64,000 bases of DNA from Candidatus Gastranaerophilales bacterium (GTDB taxonomy: Bacteria > Cyanobacteriota > Vampirovibrionia > Gastranaerophilales > Gastranaerophilaceae). Below the pieces are notes generated by a model. It was not told the DNA's origin. It saw only the letters and a list, made by a program, of their open reading frames with translations, and ran no database searches. Every line of letters begins with the position of its first letter. Position 1 is the stretch's first letter. Both the position numbers and the translations under genes were made by a program. The stretch spans positions 348,057 to 412,056 of the forward strand of contig CALVFT010000001.1 of the NCBI GenBank assembly GCA_944326915.1, read 5' to 3'. Positions 17,043-25,798 of the stretch are shown here, piece by piece.

Positions 17043-18098
17043 TTAATTAAAACGTTGAGTGATTTCAGTCAAGCTATCACCGCCGAATTTTTTTAAGAAT
17101 TCATCTACGAGTATGCAAGCTATTCGAGCCTCTGCAACTACTGCACAAGCTTCCACTGCACAAGTATCAGATCTTTCAAAATGAGCTTCGGTTTGTGTCA
17201 TATCTTTTGAGTCGACAGTTTTAAGCGGTTTTCTTAGTGTTGGAATTGGCTTCATACAGGCAGTTACAACGATATCTTCGCCGTTAGTCATTCCTCCTTC
17301 GATACCGCCAGCATTATTAGTTTTTCTTGTGATTTTATTATTTTCAACAAAAATTTCATCATGGAATTCACTACCACGCATTTGATAAGCATTTTCATTG
17401 CCGATAGAAACTGATTTTATTGCAGGAATACTCATAACCGCTTGTGCAATAAGTCCATCGAGTGTTCTATCCCATTGAACATGTGAACCAAGACCTATTG
17501 GAAGATTTTTGTATGTAATTTGAATTTTTCCTCCAAGAGTATCACCTTGTTCTTTTGCTATATCAATTTCGTTGTGGAATTCTTGTTCAGTTTTTCCTTG
17601 TCCTATTTGCAAAACTTGTGAAGAGCCTGTTATATTAAATTGAGCAAGAATTTGTTTTGCAACGGCTCCTACAGCAACTTCTATAGCTGTTTTTCTTGCA
17701 CTTGAGCGTTCAAGGATATCTCTAAGGTCGTGTCTGTTATATTTTATACTGCCTGCGTAATCAGCGTGTCCAGGACGATATGATGTAAAAGATTTTTCAG
17801 AAGTACAATCTTCAGCAGAAGTGCTCATAATTTTTTCCCAGTTAGCAAAATCTTTATTTTGTATTACGAGCGTAATTGGTGAGCCTATTGTTTTTCCAAA
17901 TCTGACACCGGATGTAATTTCTACGGTGTCAGACTCAATCTTCATTCTTCCGCCTCTGCCATATCCGCCTTGGCGGCGTTTAAGTTCTGAATTTATAAAA
18001 CCAGTATCAATATTAAATCCTGCAGGTACTCCGTCTATGATTGCTGTTAGACATTTTCCATGACTTTCTCCTGCTGTGAGAAATCTGAAAATATTCAA
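17043..18098 (-). CDS. aroC: Chorismate synthase
   Basis: Last step of the shikimate pathway, using reduced FMN. Signatures: AGESHGKCL near residue 9, GRGGRMKIESD, YRPGHADYAG, RSSARKTA and GGIEGGMTNGEDIV. 351 residues, complete. It is 12 bases downstream of a secreted NTF2-like protein, so the two share a transcript, although they have no evident functional link. aroB and aroK are about 1 kb downstream on the same strand. Confidence 0.97.
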   Translation of the reverse strand: MNIFRFLTAGESHGKCLTAIIDGVPAGFNIDTGFINSELKRRQGGYGRGGRMKIESDTVEITSGVRFGKTIGSPITLVIQNKDFANWEKIMSTSAEDCTSEKSFTSYRPGHADYAGSIKYNRHDLRDILERSSARKTAIEVAVGAVAKQILAQFNITGSSQVLQIGQGKTEQEFHNEIDIAKEQGDTLGGKIQITYKNLPIGLGSHVQWDRTLDGLIAQAVMSIPAIKSVSIGNENAYQMRGSEFHDEIFVENNKITRKTNNAGGIEGGMTNGEDIVVTACMKPIPTLRKPLKTVDSKDMTQTEAHFERSDTCAVEACAVVAEARIACILVDEFLKKFGGDSLTEITQRFN

Positions 18099-18110
18099 AT
18101 TAATTTGCTC

Positions 18111-18596
18111 CTATTTTTTGTTTGCGTATTTCAAGAAAATTTGTTCTTTTGTTTGCATCATTTCTTCTGTAATTAACCATTTTCCGTTAGGTTGTTTTTT
18201 TACTATCATGTAAGTTTTTAATTTGTAGCTTTCACCTTTAGGTTGACGTAGAGAACTTACCTTGTAAGCACCATTCCCGACAGGAGTAGCTGTTATATTT
18301 GAATATGAATTTGTATAGTGTCTTGCTTTTGCCATTGATTGGCTAATTTTCATTTGTTTAATATATGTTGCAGTATTTGTTGTAACGTTTACTAATTCAC
18401 CGTTTGGTTTTACTACTTGTCTAATAATTTTCGCGTTTGGTGAATACATTGAAGGAATTGTTGGACTGTATGAGTTTGCTGCAGCTACGTAGTTGTTGAA
18501 AAATTTGATAGCTTCTTGAGTATCATCAGCAAATGCTCTTAATCCGGTTGTTAATAACATTCCTAATATAACAAATATTGATAAATATTTTTTCAT
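18111..18596 (-). CDS. Exported NTF2-like small protein
   Basis: 161 residues. A signal peptide (KKYLSIFVILGMLLTTGLRA, cleavage after FA near residue 23) is followed by a domain that looks like the SnoaL/NTF2 cone fold: helix AIKFFNNYVAAAN, then beta strands such as YKLKTYMIVKKQPNGKWLI. It has no catalytic signature. It could be a periplasmic binding or stability factor. First gene of the aroC unit; read-through from it supplies aroC. Confidence 0.65.
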   Translation of the reverse strand: MKKYLSIFVILGMLLTTGLRAFADDTQEAIKFFNNYVAAANSYSPTIPSMYSPNAKIIRQVVKPNGELVNVTTNTATYIKQMKISQSMAKARHYTNSYSNITATPVGNGAYKVSSLRQPKGESYKLKTYMIVKKQPNGKWLITEEMMQTKEQIFLKYANKK

Positions 18597-18675
18597 TTCT
18601 AATCTCCTTTTACCTTACCATTTATTAAACGATTTAAGTAAGAATATGTTCAAATTATATCATACACAAATAAGA

Positions 18676-18704
18676 TTGTCATTAAACTAAATATGTAGTA
18701 TAAA
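18676..18704 (+). promoter_or_regulatory. Promoter of xerC, leaderless
   Basis: TTGTCA (18676-18681), 17 bp, TATAAA (18699-18704). The -10 ends 7 nt before the ATG at 18712, so transcription should start at the start codon. Confidence 0.75.
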
Positions 18705-18711
18705 TAGGGTT

Positions 18712-19578
18712 ATGAGTATGCAATTTTTGTCAGAATATTTAGATTTTTTAGAAATAGAAAAAGGTCTTTCCAATAATACAATTGATGCATACAGGAGAGA
18801 TTTGGGGGATTTTTTGGAGTTTTGTGACAAAAACGGTGTCAGTGATTTGAGCAAAGTACAAAGATCACATATAAACAATTATATTAGAGGTTTGAGAGAA
18901 AAGGATTTTTCTCCATCTAGTGTTAATAGAAAAATAGCATCTTTTCGCGGATTTTTTAAATGGTTGTGTGCAAATGAATATTCAAATTCTAATCCTACGT
19001 TAACTTTGGAACAACCTAAAATGCCTCAAAGATTACCGAAAGTTGTTACAATACAGGAAATTGAATCAATTTTAAATCAAAATTTGAATGAACTACAAAG
19101 AGTTATTGTGGAACTTCTTTATGGATGTGGATTGAGGGTATCAGAATTAGCTAATTTGAAAATAAATGATTTTGATATTAATGGAAAATATCTTCAATGC
19201 ACAGGGAAAGGTTCTAAAGATAGAATTGTTCCACTTGGTTCAAAAGCAATAGATGCTATAAAAAATTACCTTCCGCAACGAGATTTTTATGTGAATAAAT
19301 ATCGATTGAATACAAAAAATTTGTTGATAAATGAAAAGGGCAAAAATGTTTCAAGACAAGAAATATATTCGTTTATCCGAGAACAGGGAGAAAAAATCCA
19401 TAAACATATTTCCCCTCATACTCTGCGTCATAGTTTTGCTACTCATTTGTTGGAAAATGGAGCTGATTTACGTGTAGTTCAAGAACTTTTAGGACACAGT
19501 GATGTTTCTACAACACAGTTATATACACATATTTCTAAAAAAAGATTGAAAGAAGTCTATTTTGCAATAAATGGCTAA
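18712..19578 (+). CDS. xerC: Tyrosine recombinase XerC/XerD
   Basis: Chromosome-dimer resolution recombinase. N-terminal SAM-like core-binding domain (about 1-90) and catalytic domain with all conserved residues: R142 (GLRVSELA), K166 (GKGSKDR), H236 and R239 (HTLRHSFATH), H262 (GHSDVSTT) and the nucleophile Y271. 288 residues, normal for Xer rather than phage integrases; no attachment site or phage genes nearby. XerC and XerD cannot be separated by eye. A second in-frame ATG two codons in is a possible start. Confidence 0.9.
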   Translation: MSMQFLSEYLDFLEIEKGLSNNTIDAYRRDLGDFLEFCDKNGVSDLSKVQRSHINNYIRGLREKDFSPSSVNRKIASFRGFFKWLCANEYSNSNPTLTLEQPKMPQRLPKVVTIQEIESILNQNLNELQRVIVELLYGCGLRVSELANLKINDFDINGKYLQCTGKGSKDRIVPLGSKAIDAIKNYLPQRDFYVNKYRLNTKNLLINEKGKNVSRQEIYSFIREQGEKIHKHISPHTLRHSFATHLLENGADLRVVQELLGHSDVSTTQLYTHISKKRLKEVYFAING

Positions 19579-19590
19579 GCGTGCTAATAT
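19562..19590 (+). promoter_or_regulatory. Leaderless promoter of the BioD-like gene
   Basis: TTGCAA (19562-19567), 17 bp, TAATAT (19585-19590), ending 6 nt before the ATG at 19597. It overlaps the last codons of xerC. Confidence 0.6.
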
Positions 19591-19596
19591 TGGCTT

Positions 19597-20313
19597 ATGT
19601 TAGAGTTGTTTGTCTCAGCAGCAGAACAAAATTCAGGAAAGAACATCGTAACAACGGGACTTGCTGCAACTATGCAAAGTCTTGGATATTCAACAGGCGT
19701 GTATAAACCTGTTGATTGTGGTGCTATTGAAAAAAATGATTCTATTCAATCGCTAGATTTGGCTTTTGTTAAGTTTGCTGATCCGAATATAAAAACTTAT
19801 TTTTCTTATTTATTTAAAACAAATGCAAGTCCGCTTGTGGCAGCTGCTGCAGAAAAAATTGCAATAGATAAAAATGTAATTTTACAAGATTTTCAAAGTC
19901 TTATTGATAGGAATGAATGTTTGTTGGTGCAAGGAAATGATGGGCTTGCGACTCCTTATGGTAAAAATTTTTTGGAATCTGATTTGATAAAATGTTTTGA
20001 TATGCCAATGCTTTTTGTTGTTTCTCCTAATATGTCGATAAATAATATAATATTGTCAATAAATCACGCTATTTCTGCAGGAATTAAATTGAGAGGGGTT
20101 TTAATTAATAATTACCCTGCAACGACAGAAGATGTTAATGTAAAACTGTTACCAAGACTTATTGAAGAATATTCTGATGCGAAAATTATGGGAATATTAC
20201 CTATAATTGAGGATTATAGAACAGTAAATCCTAATGATTTAATCGAAAATACATTAATGGGAGTTGATTTGGAAGCTGTTTTTCAGGTAAGAATTGCAAA
20301 ATTAAGTTATTAA
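19597..20313 (+). CDS. Dethiobiotin synthetase-like (BioD/AAA_26) NTPase
   Basis: 238 residues in the BioD fold. The P-loop is SAAEQNSGKNIVTTG (about 7-21): the usual GKT/GKS is GKN here. KPVDCGA (about 37-43) matches the BioD KPV motif, and VQGNDGLATP sits where BioD has its VEGAGG loop; LRGVLINNYP matches the base-recognition strand. It may be a true dethiobiotin synthetase, or a relative of the AAA_26 domain found in phosphotransacetylases. No other biotin gene is adjacent. Leaderless promoter. Confidence 0.6.
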   Translation: MLELFVSAAEQNSGKNIVTTGLAATMQSLGYSTGVYKPVDCGAIEKNDSIQSLDLAFVKFADPNIKTYFSYLFKTNASPLVAAAAEKIAIDKNVILQDFQSLIDRNECLLVQGNDGLATPYGKNFLESDLIKCFDMPMLFVVSPNMSINNIILSINHAISAGIKLRGVLINNYPATTEDVNVKLLPRLIEEYSDAKIMGILPIIEDYRTVNPNDLIENTLMGVDLEAVFQVRIAKLSY

Positions 20314-20420
20314 AAAAATAATGTTGCCTTTTGTAACATTATATACTTTTTAAATAATAGTTTTGTCAATTTTTTCTTAATAAACTTTTTTATATAAATA
20401 TAAAGAGGTATAATTGTTAT

Positions 20421-20591
20421 ATGGATAAGAGAGAATTTACTGTAATAGAAAATGAAACAATGATTAAAGAAGAACTTTTAGAAAAAGAAATCAAAAGTTC
20501 TGTTGTGACAAATCCTATTGCAAAAAAATTATCAGAGTTTCATAATCAAAAACAAGGTAAATTTTCAGTAAAAGATTTATTTAAAAAATAA
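20421..20591 (+). CDS. 56-residue hypothetical protein
   Basis: A short frame beginning MDKREFTVIENETMIKEELL and ending SVKDLFKK, charged and helical, with no motif known to me. TATAAT at 20409-20414 ends 6 nt before the ATG, so it also looks leaderless. The next gene starts 2 bases after its stop, with no ribosome-binding site of its own, so the pair is likely translated together. Confidence 0.65.
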   Translation: MDKREFTVIENETMIKEELLEKEIKSSVVTNPIAKKLSEFHNQKQGKFSVKDLFKK

Positions 20592-20593
20592 CA

Positions 20594-21094
20594 ATGTACG
20601 AGATAAAATCAAGAATTTATTTAGATTTTTCAAAAACACAGAAAGCTGCTCTGTGTAATTTTTTACGTGCATTAGTAAAAAAAACTCCTGAAGAAACTAT
20701 TGAGAATATTTTTGATAAATTTATTGAAGATGAAAAGTATTATTTTGAGATAAATAATCCTCATTTTGCTTTCTTGGAAGATTTATTGGATGATAATAAA
20801 TTTGCCGAAGATACTCTTTTGTACTTAAAAGAGTGTCGAAAATATTATGATTACAAGAAGAAGCAAGAACCTATTATTCAAGCACAAAAAGAATATGAAA
20901 AGAAAAAAAGAGCTTTTTTAAAGGAAGTAAAAATGTCCAAAGAACTTCCTACAAAAAAACAGCTTTATTATTATGAACGTTTGTGCAAAAAATATAATAT
21001 AGAAAAAAAAGAACTAACATCAAAACTCGAAGCATTACAAGAAATAGACAGGATAATTAATGAGCATTCAACAGATTGTAGAAATTTTGACTAA
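20594..21094 (+). CDS. Hypothetical cytoplasmic protein upstream of prmC
   Basis: 166 residues, rich in Lys, Glu and Tyr, predicted helical. The C-terminal third has PTKKQLYYYERLCKKYNI, which resembles short helix-helix modules of the DUF3072 kind (recalled, not checked). No signal peptide, no catalytic motif. Its 3' end overlaps prmC by 35 bases in another frame, so it sits in one operon with the 56-residue gene and prmC. Confidence 0.65.
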   Translation: MYEIKSRIYLDFSKTQKAALCNFLRALVKKTPEETIENIFDKFIEDEKYYFEINNPHFAFLEDLLDDNKFAEDTLLYLKECRKYYDYKKKQEPIIQAQKEYEKKKRAFLKEVKMSKELPTKKQLYYYERLCKKYNIEKKELTSKLEALQEIDRIINEHSTDCRNFD

Positions 21095-21896
21095 TTCTGG
21101 GATTGAGCCCAATGAAGCTAATATTGAAGTAAGAATGTTGATAGAACATTTTTGTGGTTATGGTGTCAAAGATATTATTATGGGCAAAAAACTTACTGGT
21201 GAGCAGTTAAAAATAGTTAAAGAAAAAGCTGAATTGAGAGCAAAAACAAGACAACCAATTCAGCATATAATTGGTTTTGCAGACTTTATGGGTGAAAAAT
21301 TTATTGTGAATCCTTCTGTATTAATACCAAGAGATGAAACAGAAATTCTAGTCAGAAAAGCCGTAGAAATAATAAATCAAAACAATTTAAAAATGGCTCT
21401 AGATGTTGGCACTGGTTCAGGTTGCATAGCTTGTATGGTAGCTAAATTAACTGATTGCCAAATTATTGGGCTTGATGTTTCTAATGAGGCTTTGAATACT
21501 GCTTTAGATAATGCTTCAAGATTGAATCTTTTTAATAAAGCTATTTTTAGAAAATCAGATGTTTTTTCTAACGTTAAACCGCGTGAAATTTTTGATGTGA
21601 TTATTTCAAATCCTCCTTATATTCCGCCTAAAGAAAAGCAGAATATTCAAAAAGAAGTATCTTTTGATCCTGATTTAGCATTGTATACGCAAGATGATAA
21701 AGGGTTAGAATTTTATGAAAAAATAACATCTCAAGCGCCTTCTATAATGAACAAGGGAGGATATTTGTTGTTTGAACTTGGTATCGGTCAAGCTTTGGAT
21801 GTTAAAAATATAATGAAAAAAAATGGATTTGTTGATATTGAAATAATAAATGATTTAGCTGGTATTGAAAGAGTAATTTTAGGACATACCAAATAG
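21060..21896 (+). CDS. prmC: Peptide chain release factor N5-glutamine methyltransferase
   Basis: Methylates the GGQ glutamine of release factors with S-adenosylmethionine. An N-terminal helical domain (about 1-80, RQPIQHIIG at its end) is followed by the SAM domain: ALDVGTGSGCIACMVA (motif I) and the substrate-binding SNPPYIP. 278 residues, complete. AGGA lies 6-9 nt before the ATG. Overlaps its upstream neighbour; no prfA is visible here. Confidence 0.95.
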   Translation: MSIQQIVEILTNSGIEPNEANIEVRMLIEHFCGYGVKDIIMGKKLTGEQLKIVKEKAELRAKTRQPIQHIIGFADFMGEKFIVNPSVLIPRDETEILVRKAVEIINQNNLKMALDVGTGSGCIACMVAKLTDCQIIGLDVSNEALNTALDNASRLNLFNKAIFRKSDVFSNVKPREIFDVIISNPPYIPPKEKQNIQKEVSFDPDLALYTQDDKGLEFYEKITSQAPSIMNKGGYLLFELGIGQALDVKNIMKKNGFVDIEIINDLAGIERVILGHTK

Positions 21897-21900
21897 TATA

Positions 21901-21938
21901 AAAAAAGGAAACCCGTAAGTATTCTTACGGATTTCCCC
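21901..21938 (-). terminator. Terminator of the SLH gene
   Basis: On the minus strand GGAAATCCGTAAG pairs with CTTACGGGTTTCC around a short loop and runs into six T (plus-strand A run 21901-21906). On the plus strand it lacks a T tract. Confidence 0.85.
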
Positions 21939-21999
21939 TAAAGGCAAACGAACAAAATATATTACTGTTTGGACTTTGTACGTTCCAAATTATTTATTA

Positions 22000-24042
22000 T
22001 TATTCAGAACATCCAAATGCAATAGTAACGTGTTCTCTTGGATTTACTGCAGATATTTTGTATCCGCGAGGGTCAACAAGGTAAGCAATTTCGTCGCCTG
22101 TAGTTTGGAATAATCCCATAGTACCTGATAAAGCAGTTCTTGTTACATCCACTGGAGCCTTAACTGTTTCCCATAGACCGTCACCTAAACTACGAGCAGC
22201 AGCACCAAATTGGCCTTGGAAAGCGTGACCTAGCATGTAACCTGCATCGTTAGATACGTTTTCAGCTGCGTTACCAACATTTGTAATGATACCGCCGACT
22301 GTTCTACCTGTGATACCTATCATTGAACCTGCTAAAGTGAATGGCATTTCAACAAGTCTTGCTACAGGATTTACTTGTTTAGACTTATTAACTTGTGCTT
22401 GTAATATTTGTTTTGGCAAGTTAGCTTTGCAATCACCATTTTTAATAGATGTGAATGAAAGTTTTAATGCACCTTTATCACAGCCTGAAGGTCTTATTAC
22501 TTCAACAACTTGACCTGTTACTGTTGATCCGCAAGGGTAAGTTACACCGTTGATTGTTACGTCTTCAAGAGTTTTTGCTCTGAAGTATTGACCAACGTGT
22601 GAAGATTTTGCAGTCAATTGGTCAATCATAGCTAATTGTAATGTAGGTATTTTAACAATTTCTTCGTTTTCTACAAAAGCTTTTTTGTCTACAGGACAAG
22701 CAGGACAAATGTTATTTGCTGTTTTTGGATTTGTATCATAGCCAAGAGCTACACGTACAGTTTGCATCATTGCAGCTACTTCTGCACGGCTAGCTTCTTT
22801 GTGAGGCATAATCATATTTGGGTTAGGGCTGTCTTTTAATGCACCATTTTCAAGTGATTTTGCAACAGGAATTCTTGCCCAGTTTGGTACAGAACCTCCA
22901 TCAGCATATTTACTTAAGATTTCATCTGCTTTACATTGATCGATATCACAAGTCATACCTTTAGCAATTGTAGATAATGCTTCTACTCTTGTTACAGGAT
23001 GGTTTGGTTCAAATTTTCCGTTAGGGTAGCCTGCAAGTAAGTCTTCATCAACTGCTTTTGCAATTGCAGGGTTTGCCCAGTTGCTTGTAGGTACGTCTTT
23101 GAATAGGTTTTCTCTAGGCATATCACATTTGTCTAAGTTGAAACCTTTTACAAGCATTGTTGCGAATTCTGCACGAGTGATATTTCTGTTTGGTTTGAAA
23201 TATCCGTCAGGGTAACCAACTACAACATTATTTGTTGCTAATTTGTCGATATCACATGCTGCCCAGAAGTTTTGTGGTACATCGGGAAAAGAGCATCCGC
23301 CTAAATTTGCAGCTGCACCTGTCATGTTGTTATTTGCCATATTAGGTATTTCATAAGGAACGAAAGATTTTTTTATTGCTTCAATTGAATTTGATGATTG
23401 AAAATCAATAGGACAATTGTTTCCATCCATTAATCTTTCGTTTCTATCAATAGGAATACCGTTGTGTCTTGTAGGTGATTCGTTTAGACAAGGCATTTGG
23501 GTTGCAGCACCTGTTACTTGACCTTCTGAAGAAACAGCTACACCGCTGATATTAGAAGATAGTGTGTTTTGTTGTGTAAGGATACCTGTTTCTGAAGACA
23601 AGATTGAACTTGCAGGTTTTCCTACATAATTGTTTGTACCGTAGATTGCATTAGGATAGCCATATACTTGTCGCATATCTTGTTTGTCAGGTTTTCCTGT
23701 ACCAGGACAAATTGCACATGCCGGTTCTGCAGGTTCATCACAGCTTACTTCGTCAGGACATCCACAGTCTGATTTTTGTTTTTCACAAGGATCACATGGT
23801 GTGTCGCATGGATCTTGTTTTTGACAATCACAGTCAGGTAATGCTTTTTTACATTTTGAACAAGTGTTTGGTTTTGCCGTTTCACACGGACATGCAGGAC
23901 CTGTTACAACCGGTAGTGGTTCTGAACATGGTGCCGGTTGTTCCGGTTGTTGACATGGGCAAGCCGCCATTGCTTGATTCAAGGAACACGTTGCTATTCC
24001 AACGGCAATTGCAGCTGCCACAGTAAGTTTTTTAATAGTCAT
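22000..24042 (-). CDS. Exported SLH-domain protein with a cysteine-rich N-terminus
   Basis: 680 residues. Signal peptide MTIKKLTVAAAIAVGIATCS ending AMA (about 26). Residues 28-113 hold 17 cysteines in a Pro/Asp-rich repeat-like region (CxC, CxxC and DPC spacings). Three SLH domains follow (about 250-430: FPDVPQNFWAACDIDKLA, FKDVPTSNWANPAIAKA, YADGGSVPNWARIPVAK), each with a GYPDGYFKPN-type turn, for attachment to cell-wall polysaccharide. A C-terminal region of about 250 residues is not recognised. In cyanobacteria SLH proteins link outer membrane and wall; a similar role here is inference. Confidence 0.8.
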   Translation of the reverse strand: MTIKKLTVAAAIAVGIATCSLNQAMAACPCQQPEQPAPCSEPLPVVTGPACPCETAKPNTCSKCKKALPDCDCQKQDPCDTPCDPCEKQKSDCGCPDEVSCDEPAEPACAICPGTGKPDKQDMRQVYGYPNAIYGTNNYVGKPASSILSSETGILTQQNTLSSNISGVAVSSEGQVTGAATQMPCLNESPTRHNGIPIDRNERLMDGNNCPIDFQSSNSIEAIKKSFVPYEIPNMANNNMTGAAANLGGCSFPDVPQNFWAACDIDKLATNNVVVGYPDGYFKPNRNITRAEFATMLVKGFNLDKCDMPRENLFKDVPTSNWANPAIAKAVDEDLLAGYPNGKFEPNHPVTRVEALSTIAKGMTCDIDQCKADEILSKYADGGSVPNWARIPVAKSLENGALKDSPNPNMIMPHKEASRAEVAAMMQTVRVALGYDTNPKTANNICPACPVDKKAFVENEEIVKIPTLQLAMIDQLTAKSSHVGQYFRAKTLEDVTINGVTYPCGSTVTGQVVEVIRPSGCDKGALKLSFTSIKNGDCKANLPKQILQAQVNKSKQVNPVARLVEMPFTLAGSMIGITGRTVGGIITNVGNAAENVSNDAGYMLGHAFQGQFGAAARSLGDGLWETVKAPVDVTRTALSGTMGLFQTTGDEIAYLVDPRGYKISAVNPREHVTIAFGCSE

Positions 24043-24180
24043 TTTTACCTCCTTGTGTTACGGGGTTTTTTACTAAAAACCCAAAAAATTTCTTAAAAAA
24101 CAAACTAATACTAGATTATGTACTTCATTGTTCATAAGAAACATTGCCAAAAGAGGTTATCCACGAGGGTAGTTTTCAAA

Positions 24181-24209
24181 TTGACTTTAAAACTTGATTT
24201 CGGTATCAT
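24181..24209 (+). promoter_or_regulatory. Promoter of the amino-acid-binding lipoprotein gene
   Basis: TTGACT (24181-24186), 17 bp, TATCAT (24204-24209), with the start of transcription near 24216. This lies downstream of the first possible start of the frame at 24194 and fixes translation at 24236. Confidence 0.7.
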
Positions 24210-24235
24210 CCTTATTAAGAGTAAAGGGTTTTGTT

Positions 24236-25015
24236 ATGTTAAAAAAAATAGTTCTATTTTTATTATTGATTATGGTAGTTACTTCTGCTTGTGGTAAAAA
24301 AGATGTTAAAAAAGATGATTTAACTTCTATATTACAAAGAGATAAGATTATAGTTGGAGTAAAGGATGATACAAAACCTTTTGGTTTTCGTGATAAGGAT
24401 GGAAATTTAGCTGGGTATGATATTGATCTTGCAAGAGAAATTGCGAAAGGTCTGTTAGGAAGTGAAAATAAAGTTGAATTTGTTTCTGTAACACCTTCTA
24501 ATAGGATTATGAGATTGAATAATGAAGATGTTGACATGTTGATTTCAACTATGTCTGTAACTAATCAACGTCAACAAGTTGTTGATTTTTCAATCCCTTA
24601 TTATATAGCTGGTCAGGCTATTATGGTAAATGGTGACAGTAAAGCTGCTACTATAAGAGATTTTTCTGGAAAACGTATGATAATAGTCTTTGGATCTACT
24701 AGTGAAAAAACATTGAGAATGAATGTTCCTGATGTTAAAGTTATTGGGTATAAAACTTACCCTGAAGCCTATAGAGCTTTGAAAGCAAGAAAAGCTGATG
24801 CTATGGTGGCTGATGATACAATTTTGTTAGGTTTTACATTGTCTGACAAATCGGTGAGACTTTTGAACAAAAGATATTCAAAAGAACCTTATGCTGTAGC
24901 TTTTAGAAAAACAAATGCGTCTAAAGATTTGCAATACAAAGTTAATTATATTTTGGAAAATATGCAATCCTCAGGAAAATTAAATAGATTGCAAGAAAAA
25001 TGGCACATAAAATAA
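24236..25015 (+). CDS. Amino-acid ABC transporter substrate-binding lipoprotein (SBP family 3)
   Basis: 259 residues. The signal peptide MLKKIVLFLLLIMVV ends in the lipobox TSAC followed by GKK, so it is a lipoprotein facing the periplasm. The mature part has the family-3 features: IIVGVKDDTKPFGFRDKDGN, GYDIDLAREIA, then DMLISTMSVTNQRQQVVDFS, the ligand-contacting stretch, and ALKARKADAMVADD. Polar amino acids are the likely ligand. No permease or ATPase gene is adjacent, so it is an orphan binding protein or is served from elsewhere. Confidence 0.85.
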   Translation: MLKKIVLFLLLIMVVTSACGKKDVKKDDLTSILQRDKIIVGVKDDTKPFGFRDKDGNLAGYDIDLAREIAKGLLGSENKVEFVSVTPSNRIMRLNNEDVDMLISTMSVTNQRQQVVDFSIPYYIAGQAIMVNGDSKAATIRDFSGKRMIIVFGSTSEKTLRMNVPDVKVIGYKTYPEAYRALKARKADAMVADDTILLGFTLSDKSVRLLNKRYSKEPYAVAFRKTNASKDLQYKVNYILENMQSSGKLNRLQEKWHIK

Positions 25016-25046
25016 AATAAAATAAAATTAAATTAAATTAAATTAA
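25007..25046. repeat. Compound pentanucleotide microsatellite
   Basis: Four perfect ATAAA units (25007-25026) followed by four perfect ATTAA units (25027-25046). The tract contains the stop codon of the lipoprotein gene and reaches the stop codon of the convergent gene, so changes in unit number would leave both proteins nearly unchanged. Confidence 0.9.
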
Positions 25047-25687
25047 TGGGCATCTTTTAGAACTACAATAGTTTCTTCCAGTTCTGTTTTTAGATATTCC
25101 AATTGTTGTAATATGTTGTTATTGTTATAAATATATCCGGCTCCTGAGTAAGCTAAGTATGGATTGTATTTTTCGGCTTCTGCTCTTAGGAGGGATACTG
25201 ACTGAGCGTGTAAATTTAATTCCATTAGTTTTTGGAATGATACATAATTACTTTCTGGTTTGTCTAGATATTTATTTCTTAAAAATTCACAATTTTTGTT
25301 TAAAAAATAGACACTTGCAACAAAGCGCTGAACATTTTCTTGATTTTCGATTATATCATATACTTTTTCAAGCATTGGAATAATTTCGTTAATATCATTT
25401 ATATATTCAGATGTTTTATCTTTTTTTAGAATAATGTTTACAAATGCGGGGTTATCTCGCGGTACCGGTTTTATTTCGTTTGCAGAATTGAATTCTTTAC
25501 TACCTTGAAATACCGGCTTTGCTTCTTTAGGTTCGCTAGTGGTAAAGTTTTTGGAAACATTTGGTAATGTTCCAACATAGCCTTTACCTTCTATTTCTTG
25601 AGTATTATTTTTTTTGCCCCAACCCCAAGCAAAACAAGGTGTTATGCCTAAAGCTAATGCAATAGTTAATATTACTAACTTTCTCAT
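25043..25687 (-). CDS. Exported hypothetical protein
   Basis: 214 residues, no recognised family. Signal peptide (RKLVILTIALALGITPCFA, about 20 residues), then a Pro/Lys-rich linker to about 80 and a helical C-terminal domain (NDINEIIPMLEKVYDIIENQ and LEYLKTELEETIVVLKDAH) that could form a coiled coil. Probably periplasmic. Monocistronic. Confidence 0.7.
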   Translation of the reverse strand: MRKLVILTIALALGITPCFAWGWGKKNNTQEIEGKGYVGTLPNVSKNFTTSEPKEAKPVFQGSKEFNSANEIKPVPRDNPAFVNIILKKDKTSEYINDINEIIPMLEKVYDIIENQENVQRFVASVYFLNKNCEFLRNKYLDKPESNYVSFQKLMELNLHAQSVSLLRAEAEKYNPYLAYSGAGYIYNNNNILQQLEYLKTELEETIVVLKDAH

Positions 25688-25798
25688 ACTTTGATTATAA
25701 TAATAATTTTTTTAAAATCATCATTTATTTATCTTATTTGATTAATATAAGAAAAGAATTTTTATGTTAAAGTTTATTATATTTTGGAGGATAAAACT

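Noticed and set aside
18712..19578. Tyrosine recombinase as integrase of a mobile element
   Set aside because: XerC/D length and residues; no attachment repeats, phage genes or tRNA boundary nearby.
24158..24170. TTATCCACG near the SLH gene as a DnaA box
   Set aside because: A single copy, with no cluster and no AT-rich element comparable with the dnaN-adjacent region.
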